Positions 52,500 to 60,295 of a stretch of 64,000 nt of DNA are shown here, one piece after another (position 1 is the first letter of the stretch; each line of letters starts with the position of its first letter). The DNA is from Ruegeria faecimaris (GTDB taxonomy: Bacteria > Pseudomonadota > Alphaproteobacteria > Rhodobacterales > Rhodobacteraceae): NCBI RefSeq assembly GCF_900182615.1, contig NZ_FXTE01000006.1:1-64000 (forward strand). The letters run 5' to 3'. The translations under genes and the position numbers were made by a program. The notes beneath the pieces are model-generated. The model searched no databases, had not been told where the DNA came from, and was given only the letters and a program-made list of their open reading frames with translations.

Positions 52500-52943
52500 A
52501 TGATCAGACGGTTCGGTGAAACCCCACAAGCGGGGCGCAAATACACACGACGTGTGGGTGTATACGCATTGTTGCCTCGAGGACGACATCTGTTGCTGAC
52601 CTGCCAGACCGAGCCCGGCCCTGATCTGCAGTTGCCGGGTGGCGGTATTGACCCGGGCGAATCGCCCATCACCGCCCTGCATCGCGAAGTCTTTGAAGAA
52701 ACCGGCTGGTTGATTACCAGCCCGCGGCGGGTCGGCGCCTTTCGCCGTTTCACATACATGCCCGAATATGACCTGTGGGCCGAAAAGGTCTGTTTGATAT
52801 ATCGAGCCCGCCCTGTGCGCCGCATAGGTCCACCTTCAGAGCCATTCCACGAAGCCCTTTGGCTGGACAGTGCGGATGCCGCGCAGATGCTGGGCAACAG
52901 CGGCGACCGACATTTCGCTTCGGGACACCTGATGGGGCTTTAA
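52500..52943 (+). CDS. Nudix hydrolase
   Basis: 147 residues. The Nudix box GGGIDPGESPITALHREVFEETGW is intact. The substrate is not recognisable; the family ranges over nucleoside diphosphate derivatives. It is divergent from hslO and its 3' end overlaps the REC-PP2C gene by 4 bp (convergent). Confidence 0.85.
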   Translation: MIRRFGETPQAGRKYTRRVGVYALLPRGRHLLLTCQTEPGPDLQLPGGGIDPGESPITALHREVFEETGWLITSPRRVGAFRRFTYMPEYDLWAEKVCLIYRARPVRRIGPPSEPFHEALWLDSADAAQMLGNSGDRHFASGHLMGL

Positions 52944-54274
52944 GGCCCGCTGTATTCAAAGAAAACCGCAGATACGTCATCATCCATACCCTGGTCCGGA
53001 TCCATGGCCTGTGTCAGCCGCCAGAACATATCGTCCAGAAATTCGGGCCCGCTGAGATCGATGGCACAATCCGTCACCATTCTGCACAGCCCCTCTTCTT
53101 CCAGCAGGGATCCATCCGCCATCCGGCATTCCGTGAACCCGTCTGAATATAGCAACAGCTTGTCACCGGGCTTCATGTAGGTATCGGTTCGCTGAAACGT
53201 GACATCCGGCAACAGTCCGATGGGCAAACCACCTTGCCCCAGATACTCGGTCCCACCATCCTGTCGCAACAACAGCGGATGCGGATGCCCTGCTTGCACC
53301 ATCTTGAGATGTCCGTTTCGCAGGTCGATAATGGCATAGACCATGGTAAAATACTCTTCGACGCCAGCATCGGCCATAAGGCGGGAATTGAGCATCTCTG
53401 CCACCTGATCAGGTGGTAGCAATGCGTAAAATTTATCGAACCGCTTTTCCATCGCCACGTTCTGATCGAAATGTTTGCTGGACAGATACCCGCCCAGCCG
53501 TGCTGTCATCATCGCCGAGGTGATGCCGTGGCCGGACACATCGATGCTGTAAAACCCCACACGGTTGACCCCCGGTGAAAACATTCCCACCAGATCGCCA
53601 CCGATATGCCCACAAGGTTTCAGCAACATGCTGATACGCGACCTACCGAAATCACGCGTGAGTTCGGGGACCAGAGATTCCTGTATCTTACGCGCCTGAA
53701 TCAGGTCTTTGTCGATCGCATCATGGACTACTTTCAGTTCTTCGAGCGCGGTCTCGATCATACGGTTCTTATCAGACAGCTCACGCTGCATATCCAATAT
53801 CCGCGCGCCCGCAGATATACGCGCCCGCAATTCATCGGCCTCAAGAGGTTTGATCAGAAAATCATCCGCCCCGGCATCCAGTCCGCGCGCAACCTCCTGC
53901 TTTTCGCTTTTTGAAGTCAGAAGGATGAAATAGCTGTATTCGTCATTCTCCAGCGCCCGAAATGCCTGACAGAATTCCAACCCGCTCATCCCCGGCATGA
54001 CCCAGTCGCTCAGGACCAGATCGGGGGACATGGCCGCACAGATTTCGATGGCAGCCTCTCCGCTGTCGGCCTCGAGCACTTCAAAGCCCCATTTCTTCAG
54101 CGAGGCCACAAGGATGCGACGTTGCAGACGACTGTCATCAACGACCAGCACCTTGCGAATCGCACCAAAATCCAGCTCTGCCTTTGTTTCTGCCTGACTG
54201 ACCTCTGCCACCTGACCCTCAGCTCTGCCACATAATGCGGAACGGGACGACCCTAGCGCACGGCTGTTTAACAT
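52940..54274 (-). CDS. Response regulator with PP2C (SpoIIE/RsbU) phosphatase output
   Basis: 444 residues. A receiver domain (about 40-160) has the acidic pocket VVDDSR, the phospho-Asp in DLVLSDWVMPG and IKPLEADEL. A coiled coil (about 165-200) leads to a PP2C domain (about 210-440) with FYSIDVSGHGITSAMM, LLYSDGFTECR and GMDDDVSAV. Such proteins dephosphorylate an anti-sigma antagonist in partner switching; a similar protein (RbaY) is described in Rhodobacter capsulatus. No antagonist or anti-sigma gene is adjacent. A divergent HPt gene lies 90 bp away. Confidence 0.88.
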   Translation of the reverse strand: MLNSRALGSSRSALCGRAEGQVAEVSQAETKAELDFGAIRKVLVVDDSRLQRRILVASLKKWGFEVLEADSGEAAIEICAAMSPDLVLSDWVMPGMSGLEFCQAFRALENDEYSYFILLTSKSEKQEVARGLDAGADDFLIKPLEADELRARISAGARILDMQRELSDKNRMIETALEELKVVHDAIDKDLIQARKIQESLVPELTRDFGRSRISMLLKPCGHIGGDLVGMFSPGVNRVGFYSIDVSGHGITSAMMTARLGGYLSSKHFDQNVAMEKRFDKFYALLPPDQVAEMLNSRLMADAGVEEYFTMVYAIIDLRNGHLKMVQAGHPHPLLLRQDGGTEYLGQGGLPIGLLPDVTFQRTDTYMKPGDKLLLYSDGFTECRMADGSLLEEEGLCRMVTDCAIDLSGPEFLDDMFWRLTQAMDPDQGMDDDVSAVFFEYSGP

Positions 54275-54301
54275 CCTGTGAAGGTCGTAAATGCATCCAT
54301 C

Positions 54302-54318
54302 TTAACCACGGATTTACC
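54302..54318 (+). promoter_or_regulatory. Candidate CtrA half-site pair upstream of HPt gene
   Basis: TTAA (54302-54305), 7 bp, then TTTACC (54313-54318), one mismatch from the CtrA consensus TTAA-N7-TTAACC. It lies 50 bp before the HPt start and 28 bp from the divergent phosphatase gene. Position is apt, sequence is imperfect. Confidence 0.4.
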
Positions 54319-54367
54319 AACGGCCTGTAGTGATAATCGGGTCGTTATCTTTAGGGAAAGGATGGCC

Positions 54368-54691
54368 ATGATCGACTGGTCCAGGGTCAGACAGCTGCGG
54401 GACGAGGTCGGCGCCGATGAGTTTGACGAGGTCGTGGAAATCTTTCTCGATGAGGTGCAAGAAGGCTTGGAGCATTTGCAGGTCGATGATGATCGGTCTG
54501 ACTTCGAACAGAATCTACACTCCTTGAAGGGCAGCGCGCTTAGTCTGGGATTCAGGACATTGGCCAGGCTCTGCCAGGATGCTGAGCGTCATTCGGCACA
54601 GGGTCAGGCCGCAACCGTCGATATCGCCGAGATAGTCGGCACATTTCAGACCTCTGCAACTGAGTTTCAAGCAGGATTGAACGAGCTCTGA
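54368..54691 (+). CDS. Histidine phosphotransfer (HPt) protein
   Basis: 107 residues from the ATG at 54368 (MIDWSRVRQLRDEVG), with AAAGGA about 8 bp upstream; an ATG at 54362 is also possible. The phosphorylated His is in LHSLKGSALSLGFRTLARLC, the HPt signature, in a four-helix bundle. It can pass phosphate to a receiver domain, and the divergent REC-PP2C gene is the obvious partner. Confidence 0.88.
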   Translation: MIDWSRVRQLRDEVGADEFDEVVEIFLDEVQEGLEHLQVDDDRSDFEQNLHSLKGSALSLGFRTLARLCQDAERHSAQGQAATVDIAEIVGTFQTSATEFQAGLNEL

Positions 54692-54815
54692 GCGGCGCCG
54701 TACAGGCAGCAAGCAGGTAACTAGCGATGGGTGACAACCCGGCCCTGTATATTGTCTGTTTCAGGCGCAGTTGATCTATCACTGCGACAGACAACATTGC
54801 AGTCTGGTCATTTGC

Positions 54816-56042
54816 TCAGATCACAAACTGGGCGAGGGTCTCGTCCTCGGTGATATCCGTAAAAGTGAACCCGGCCTCATCCAGATGCGCGAACAGACGG
54901 GCAAAGTTTTCGGGCTTGCGGGTTTCGATACCAATCAGAACCGAGCCGAAGTTACGTGCCGATTTCTTCATGTATTCAAACCGCGCAATGTCATCCTCGG
55001 GGCCAAGGATGTTCAGGAACTCTTTCAATGCGCCAGGGCGCTGTGGCAGGCGCAGGATGAAGTATTTCTTCACCCCCAGATAGCGCTGCGCGCGTTCCTT
55101 GACCTCGGGCAGACGTTCGAAATCGAAGTTGCCGCCAGAGGTTACGCAGACAACGGTTTTCCCTCGGATAAAACTCTGAATATCGCTCAGCGCCTCAATC
55201 GCGAGGGCCCCGGCGGGTTCCAGAACGATGCCCTCGACATTCAGCATCTCGATCATGGTTGTGCAGATGCGGTCTTCGGACAGGACCAGAGCATCCGACA
55301 GATGACGGGATTTCAGCAATTCGAACGGTTTTTCACCGATCCGGCCAACTGCAGCACCGTCAACGAAATTGTCCACCTGATCCAATGCCACCGGATGTCC
55401 CGCTGCCATTGCCGCGTGCAGACAGGCACCGCCTTTGGGTTCCACAAACAGGCAATGGGTCCGATCGCCAAACCACGTAGCCACGCCCGCAGACATACCG
55501 CCACCGCCTACTGGCAAAAGGATGTGGTCCGGCAACCCACCCAACTGCGCTTCGATCTCAACCGCAAGCGAGGCTTGCCCCTCGATCACATCAACATCGT
55601 CAAAGGGCGACAGAAAATGGCCGCCCTGTTCGGTGCACCACGCCTGCGCGGCGGCCAACGTGTCATCGAAATAGTCGCCGGTCAGATGAATCTCGATATT
55701 GTCGCCGCCGAAGATACGAGTTTTCTGGATTTTCTGCTGCGGCGTCGTCACGGGCATGAAGATCACACCCTTCACATCCATGTGCTTGCACATAAAGGCC
55801 ACGCCCTGCGCATGATTTCCCGCGCTGGCGCAGACAAACAGGTTCTGCCCCTGCTGTTTGCGCATGGCGTTGAACGCACCGCGGATCTTGTAGGACCGCA
55901 CCGGGCTGAGGTCCTCACGTTTCAGCCAGATATCGGCCCCGAAACGATCAGACAGATGGGCATTGCGCTGCAAAGGCGTCACCGGAAACACAGAGCGCAT
56001 CGCCTGTTCGGCAGCGCGGGCGCGGGTCATGAAATCACTCAT
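54816..56042 (-). CDS. ilvA: Threonine ammonia-lyase (biosynthetic threonine deaminase)
   Basis: 408 residues. It deaminates threonine to 2-oxobutanoate for isoleucine. PLP lysine K52 lies in SYKIRGAFNAM, and the glycine loop is LLPVGGGGMSAG. A C-terminal ACT-like domain (about 330-408; FILRLPQRPGALKEFLNILG) fits feedback inhibition. The shorter IlvA form with one regulatory domain is common in alphaproteobacteria. Confidence 0.92.
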   Translation of the reverse strand: MSDFMTRARAAEQAMRSVFPVTPLQRNAHLSDRFGADIWLKREDLSPVRSYKIRGAFNAMRKQQGQNLFVCASAGNHAQGVAFMCKHMDVKGVIFMPVTTPQQKIQKTRIFGGDNIEIHLTGDYFDDTLAAAQAWCTEQGGHFLSPFDDVDVIEGQASLAVEIEAQLGGLPDHILLPVGGGGMSAGVATWFGDRTHCLFVEPKGGACLHAAMAAGHPVALDQVDNFVDGAAVGRIGEKPFELLKSRHLSDALVLSEDRICTTMIEMLNVEGIVLEPAGALAIEALSDIQSFIRGKTVVCVTSGGNFDFERLPEVKERAQRYLGVKKYFILRLPQRPGALKEFLNILGPEDDIARFEYMKKSARNFGSVLIGIETRKPENFARLFAHLDEAGFTFTDITEDETLAQFVI

Positions 56043-56099
56043 GCCGGTTTCCCTGCCCCATCATCGCTGAAAGAGCAAGGAATACATATGTGTACGAGT

Positions 56100-56861
56100 T
56101 CAGGTCAGCTGGCGCTTTTCAACGAACACGCCGTACATGGTGGTCAAGATACTGACATTGATCAGCGGCAAAACCAGAACCCCAAAGAACAGTGAGAGCA
56201 AAACACCCAGAACCGGGATGAAAGCGAGCGCTGTAAAGACCAACTGGACCACGACCTGGAACACAAAGCTTACAAGCAAAAGAACGATGATCGCACCACC
56301 CGCACCGGCGGTGTTGTTCCAAGCTTGCCCAAGCGTCAACGGTTGCCCAATCGCTGCTGCGGGCAGGATTATGGACAAACGGTAGAAGCAGATGATGAGG
56401 AAGACGACAATGACAATGACAAACACAACTGACAATGCTCCACCGCCCAGCGCTGAAAGTACCGCGCCCGCCGGCAGGAACGCGATAGCCATCAGGATAC
56501 CCAACAGAAGAACCCGCCCGAAATAGGCCAGAATTCTATCGAACCGGAAGGTTGGGAATATACCTCTTGGATATTCTTCAAGCAGGACAAAGCGGTGCCA
56601 CGACACCACAATCCAGAACATCGTCACAAATATCACGGCCATAAAGCCCACCAGAAAGCCAATCACCGATCCGCTCGAAACGCCTGCAGGCAACTCTCCG
56701 GTGGTTGTATTGAGTTGATCCAGCGGAACGTCCAATACAAAAAACAGGGCGAAAATCACCGCTGTCGCAACCAAAGATGGCCCGAAGGTAATCTGCAAAA
56801 CCTGTTTGAGATTCCCAAAAACCATCCGCACCGAATGTGCAAAAATCTTCCAACCCAACAT
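56100..56861 (-). CDS. Unknown multi-helix membrane protein
   Basis: 253 residues, very hydrophobic, with about six helices (near 25-45, 65-90, 110-135, 140-165, 190-215 and 220-245). The opening LGWKIFAHSVRMVFGNLKQVLQIT is amphipathic. It looks like the uncharacterised integral membrane proteins with glycerophosphoryl-diester-like (DUF975/BPSS-type) folds, but I do not recognise a definite family. It stands 57 bp upstream of ilvA in the same direction. Confidence 0.65.
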   Translation of the reverse strand: MLGWKIFAHSVRMVFGNLKQVLQITFGPSLVATAVIFALFFVLDVPLDQLNTTTGELPAGVSSGSVIGFLVGFMAVIFVTMFWIVVSWHRFVLLEEYPRGIFPTFRFDRILAYFGRVLLLGILMAIAFLPAGAVLSALGGGALSVVFVIVIVVFLIICFYRLSIILPAAAIGQPLTLGQAWNNTAGAGGAIIVLLLVSFVFQVVVQLVFTALAFIPVLGVLLSLFFGVLVLPLINVSILTTMYGVFVEKRQLT

Positions 56862-57002
56862 CTGAAATCTATCCCTTCAACCAATCCTTGTTTTCTTTCC
56901 TTCTGTTTCACCCCAAATCCCGACCTGCGTCAACGCAGATAACTTGCCCCCGCGTTCAAAACCCGCTAGGGGCCAGTCGTTCTACGCATAAAGGGAAGTC
57001 AG

Positions 57003-58229
57003 ATGTCCGCGCCCAAGAAAGTTGTTCTGGCCTATTCCGGTGGCCTTGATACCTCGATCATCCTGAAATGGCTGCAGACCGAGTATGGTTGTGAGGTCGT
57101 AACCTTCACCGCCGATCTGGGTCAGGGCGAGGAGTTGGAGCCCGCCCGCAAGAAGGCCGAGCTGCTGGGGATCAAGCCCGAAAACATCTATATTGAGGAC
57201 ATCCGCGAGGAATTCGTCCGCGATTTCGTCTTTCCGATGTTCCGCGCGAATGCGCAGTATGAGGGCCTGTACCTGCTGGGCACCTCGATTGCGCGACCGT
57301 TGATCTCGAAACGTCTGGTCGAGATTGCCGAGGCGACCGGAGCGGATGCCGTATCTCATGGCGCGACCGGTAAGGGCAACGATCAGGTGCGGTTCGAACT
57401 GGCCGCTTACGCGCTGAACCCTGACATCAAGGTGATTGCCCCGTGGCGCGAGTGGGACTTGTCCAGCCGCACCAAGCTGCTGGAATTTGCCGAGGCCAAC
57501 CAGATTCCGATCGCCAAGGACAAGCGGGGTGAGGCACCGTTCTCGGTTGATGCCAACCTGCTGCACACCTCATCCGAGGGCAAGGTTCTGGAAGACCCCG
57601 CCGATATGGCGCCCGATTACGTCTATCAGCGCACCGTTCACCCCGAGGACGCGCCGAATAAACCAGAATTCATCGAGATCGGGTTCGAAAAAGGTGACGC
57701 GGTCAGCATCAATGGCGAGGCGATGAGCCCGGCCACCATCCTGACCAAGCTGAACGAATATGGCGGCAAGCACGGCATTGGGCGTCTCGATCTGGTCGAA
57801 GGTCGCTTTGTTGGCATGAAATCGCGCGGTATCTATGAAACACCCGGCGGCACAATCCTGTTGGAAGCACACCGTGGCATCGAATCCATCACCATGGATC
57901 GGGGCGCGATGCATTTGAAGGACCAGCTGATGCCTCAATATGCAGAGCTGATCTATAACGGCTTCTGGTACTCGCCCGAGCGCGAGATGCTGCAGGCCGC
58001 GATCGACAAATCTCAGGATCATGTCACCGGCACCGTGCGCGTGAAGCTGTACAAAGGTCTGGCATCGACCGTTGGCCGCTGGTCGGAACACTCGCTGTAT
58101 TCCGAGGCGCACGTGACCTTCGAAGAGGATGCTGGTGCCTACGATCAGAAAGACGCTGCGGGATTCATCCAACTGAACGCCCTACGCCTGAAACTGCTGG
58201 CAGCACGCGACAAACGGCTGTCAAAGTAA
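57003..58229 (+). CDS. argG: Argininosuccinate synthase
   Basis: 408 residues. It joins citrulline and aspartate with ATP. The PP-loop AYSGGLDTS is at residues 10-18. Other family runs are [15 protein letters not shown] and [25 protein letters not shown] precedes the ATG. It is followed by a good terminator, so it is a single-gene transcript. Confidence 0.97.
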   Translation: MSAPKKVVLAYSGGLDTSIILKWLQTEYGCEVVTFTADLGQGEELEPARKKAELLGIKPENIYIEDIREEFVRDFVFPMFRANAQYEGLYLLGTSIARPLISKRLVEIAEATGADAVSHGATGKGNDQVRFELAAYALNPDIKVIAPWREWDLSSRTKLLEFAEANQIPIAKDKRGEAPFSVDANLLHTSSEGKVLEDPADMAPDYVYQRTVHPEDAPNKPEFIEIGFEKGDAVSINGEAMSPATILTKLNEYGGKHGIGRLDLVEGRFVGMKSRGIYETPGGTILLEAHRGIESITMDRGAMHLKDQLMPQYAELIYNGFWYSPEREMLQAAIDKSQDHVTGTVRVKLYKGLASTVGRWSEHSLYSEAHVTFEEDAGAYDQKDAAGFIQLNALRLKLLAARDKRLSK

Positions 58230-58253
58230 GACAGCTGAGATTTTGACCTGAAG

Positions 58254-58285
58254 ACCCGGCAGCCCCTCAGGATGCCGGGTTTTTT
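58254..58285 (+). terminator. Rho-independent terminator of argG
   Basis: ACCCGGCA (58254-58261) pairs with TGCCGGGT (58273-58280) around an 11-nt loop, and a T tract follows to 58285. It lies 25 bp after the argG stop. Confidence 0.85.
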
Positions 58286-58376
58286 ATGCGCCCATTTTTG
58301 CCACCTCCCGTCAGGTCACTCTTGCTCCACCGCAGGATATGTCTTTACCCAAGTCACAACACTGAAAGGAGGGGGC

Positions 58377-58658
58377 ATGTTGCAGGATATCGCAGAAGGT
58401 ATTCAGAGCGGTCTGAATGGCAAAAACTTCGATGGGTCGTTGAAATTCGATTGCGGTGATGCCGGTGTGATTGTTCTGGCCGACAATCAGGCGACGACGC
58501 AGGATCGGGACACTGATTGCACCATTCGTATCTCACAAGAGAACCTAACCAAGCTGCTGACCGGCAAGCTGAACCCGATGACCGGTATTGCCATGGGCAA
58601 GCTCAAGATCTCAGGCAATATGGGTGTGGCGATGAAACTGGGGCAGTTGCTGGGCTGA
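58377..58658 (+). CDS. SCP2-like sterol-carrier-domain protein
   Basis: 93 residues from the ATG at 58377, behind AAAGGAGG; longer upstream frames overlap the spacer. The fold is SCP2-like, with DCTIRISQENLTKLLTGKLNPMTGIAMGKLKISGNMGVAMKLGQLL, the lipid-binding C-terminal helix region. Stand-alone SCP2 proteins bind fatty acyl or other lipids in the cytosol. The partner is unknown. Confidence 0.85.
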   Translation: MLQDIAEGIQSGLNGKNFDGSLKFDCGDAGVIVLADNQATTQDRDTDCTIRISQENLTKLLTGKLNPMTGIAMGKLKISGNMGVAMKLGQLLG

Positions 58659-58754
58659 GGCGATAAACTCGTCTCACCAGCGCGTGAGAACAGATGTCAG
58701 CGCGTTGCGCCTGAAGTTTTCCCAAGGCAGTCTGATCATGGAAGGAGACCCACC

Positions 58755-59426
58755 ATGATCCGAACCACATATCTTGATGCAGTCAAGCCATGGCTTTTAT
58801 TCGCGTTGATCCTCATCGTCGCAATGCTGCGCGCCGCCCCTGCACCCGCTGCCGGGACCGAAACGCTGACTGTGGCCGGGGGATGTTTCTGGTGCGTTGA
58901 ATCCGATTTCGAATCCGTGCCAGGGGTGATTCATGCGGTCTCGGGCTATACCGGCGGCGCAACCGCCGACCCAACCTATGGCGAGGTGTCCAAAGGCGGC
59001 ACAGGCCATTACGAGGCGGTTCAGATTACCTTTGACCCAGCCCGTGTTTCCCGTGAAACCCTGCTGAACCTGTTTTTCCGCTCGGTCGACCCTACGGATG
59101 CGGGCGGACAGTTCTGCGACCGTGGAGAGAGTTACCGCACAGCGATTTTCGTCTCTAACACAGGCGAAAAGGCGTTGGCCGAGGCTGCAAAATCCAAAGC
59201 GCAGAACGTCCTGCGTCAAACGATTGTCACCCCGATCCTGCAACAGGACCGGTTTTACCCGGCCGAAGCCTATCATCAGGATTACTATAAGGGCGAAAAA
59301 CTGGTCTTTACGCGGTTTGGTCCCAAACGCCAGCACAACGCCTATAAGGCCTATCGCAAAGCCTGCGGTCGCGACGCCCGCGTCAAACAGCTGTGGGGCA
59401 GTGACGCGCCCTTTGCCGGGTCTTAA
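58755..59426 (+). CDS. msrA: Exported peptide-methionine (S)-sulfoxide reductase MsrA
   Basis: 223 residues. MsrA repairs S-methionine sulfoxide; GGCFWCVESDF holds the catalytic Cys. GHYEAVQITFDP, QFCDRG and YHQDYY are further conserved parts. The N-terminus (MIRTTYLDAVKPWLLFALILIVAML...APAPAAG) is a signal peptide, which most MsrA lack, so it should act in the periplasm. No MsrB is adjacent. It converges with the kinase gene by 4 bp. Confidence 0.93.
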   Translation: MIRTTYLDAVKPWLLFALILIVAMLRAAPAPAAGTETLTVAGGCFWCVESDFESVPGVIHAVSGYTGGATADPTYGEVSKGGTGHYEAVQITFDPARVSRETLLNLFFRSVDPTDAGGQFCDRGESYRTAIFVSNTGEKALAEAAKSKAQNVLRQTIVTPILQQDRFYPAEAYHQDYYKGEKLVFTRFGPKRQHNAYKAYRKACGRDARVKQLWGSDAPFAGS

Positions 59427-60292
59427 TCAAAGCGCGCTTCGCGCACCTCTTTCAGATCAGGAATGACATCCGCCGTACCGTGCCGTGTCACCATCAACGC
59501 GGCAGCCCGGTTTGCCTGCAATATGGCCTGCTCCATCGGCATGCCACGATCCATTCCTGCCAGAACGTAACCTGTGAACGTATCGCCCGCACCAGTTGTG
59601 TCCACCGCCTGAACCTTGTAAGCCAAAAAATCCGAGGTCGTCCCCTTATGATGATATCGCGCGCCCTTTGATCCGAGGGTCACAATGACATGCTCTATCC
59701 CCAACTCGGACAGGCCCTGTCCGGTTGCCTGCCGCAGCTGCTCGGCCTCGACCTCATTTAGGATCAGGAAATCCAGATACGGAAGAACCGCCCGCACTGC
59801 ATCGGCTTGAAAAGGGGCCGCCGCGTAACAGACAGTCAGCCCCATTTCGCGGCCCAATTTTGCGGCTTCGACCTGCAAGTTGGTTTCGTTTTGCGTCACA
59901 ATCAGATCACCCTGATCCGCCGATGACAGCGCCTGGCCTAGTTGATCTGACGTAATTGCATGATTTGCGCCTTGAAACAGGATGATGTTGTTTTCACCCT
60001 CGGCGTCTACGGCGATAATGGCATGCCCGGTAGGATCTGAAACCTCGGCAATCCAACGGGTATCGACGCCATATTCGGTCAGCCTGTCACGCGCCCAGCG
60101 CCCGTCGGGCCCTATGGCCCCAATATGCGCCACCCGCGCGCCGGCCCGCGCGCCGGCGACGGACATATTCGCGCCCTTGCCGCCCAGAAACCGATCCAAA
60201 CGGTTGGCCGAAAGCGTCTCACCCGCGCCCGGCAGGTGTGGCACATCATAAATCATGTCTGCGTTGATCGATCCTAGATTCCAGATTGTCAT
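59423..60292 (-). CDS. PfkB/ribokinase-family carbohydrate kinase
   Basis: 289 residues. N-terminal LGSINADMIYDVPHLPGAGET and RFLGGKGANMSVAGARAG are ribokinase-like. The C-terminal anion hole and base are in DTTGAGDTFTGYVLAGM (catalytic Asp). It phosphorylates ribose or a related sugar with ATP. It lies 3 bp downstream of maeB, so it is likely cotranscribed, without other ribose genes. Confidence 0.9.
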   Translation of the reverse strand: MTIWNLGSINADMIYDVPHLPGAGETLSANRLDRFLGGKGANMSVAGARAGARVAHIGAIGPDGRWARDRLTEYGVDTRWIAEVSDPTGHAIIAVDAEGENNIILFQGANHAITSDQLGQALSSADQGDLIVTQNETNLQVEAAKLGREMGLTVCYAAAPFQADAVRAVLPYLDFLILNEVEAEQLRQATGQGLSELGIEHVIVTLGSKGARYHHKGTTSDFLAYKVQAVDTTGAGDTFTGYVLAGMDRGMPMEQAILQANRAAALMVTRHGTADVIPDLKEVREARFD

Positions 60293-60295
60293 GGC

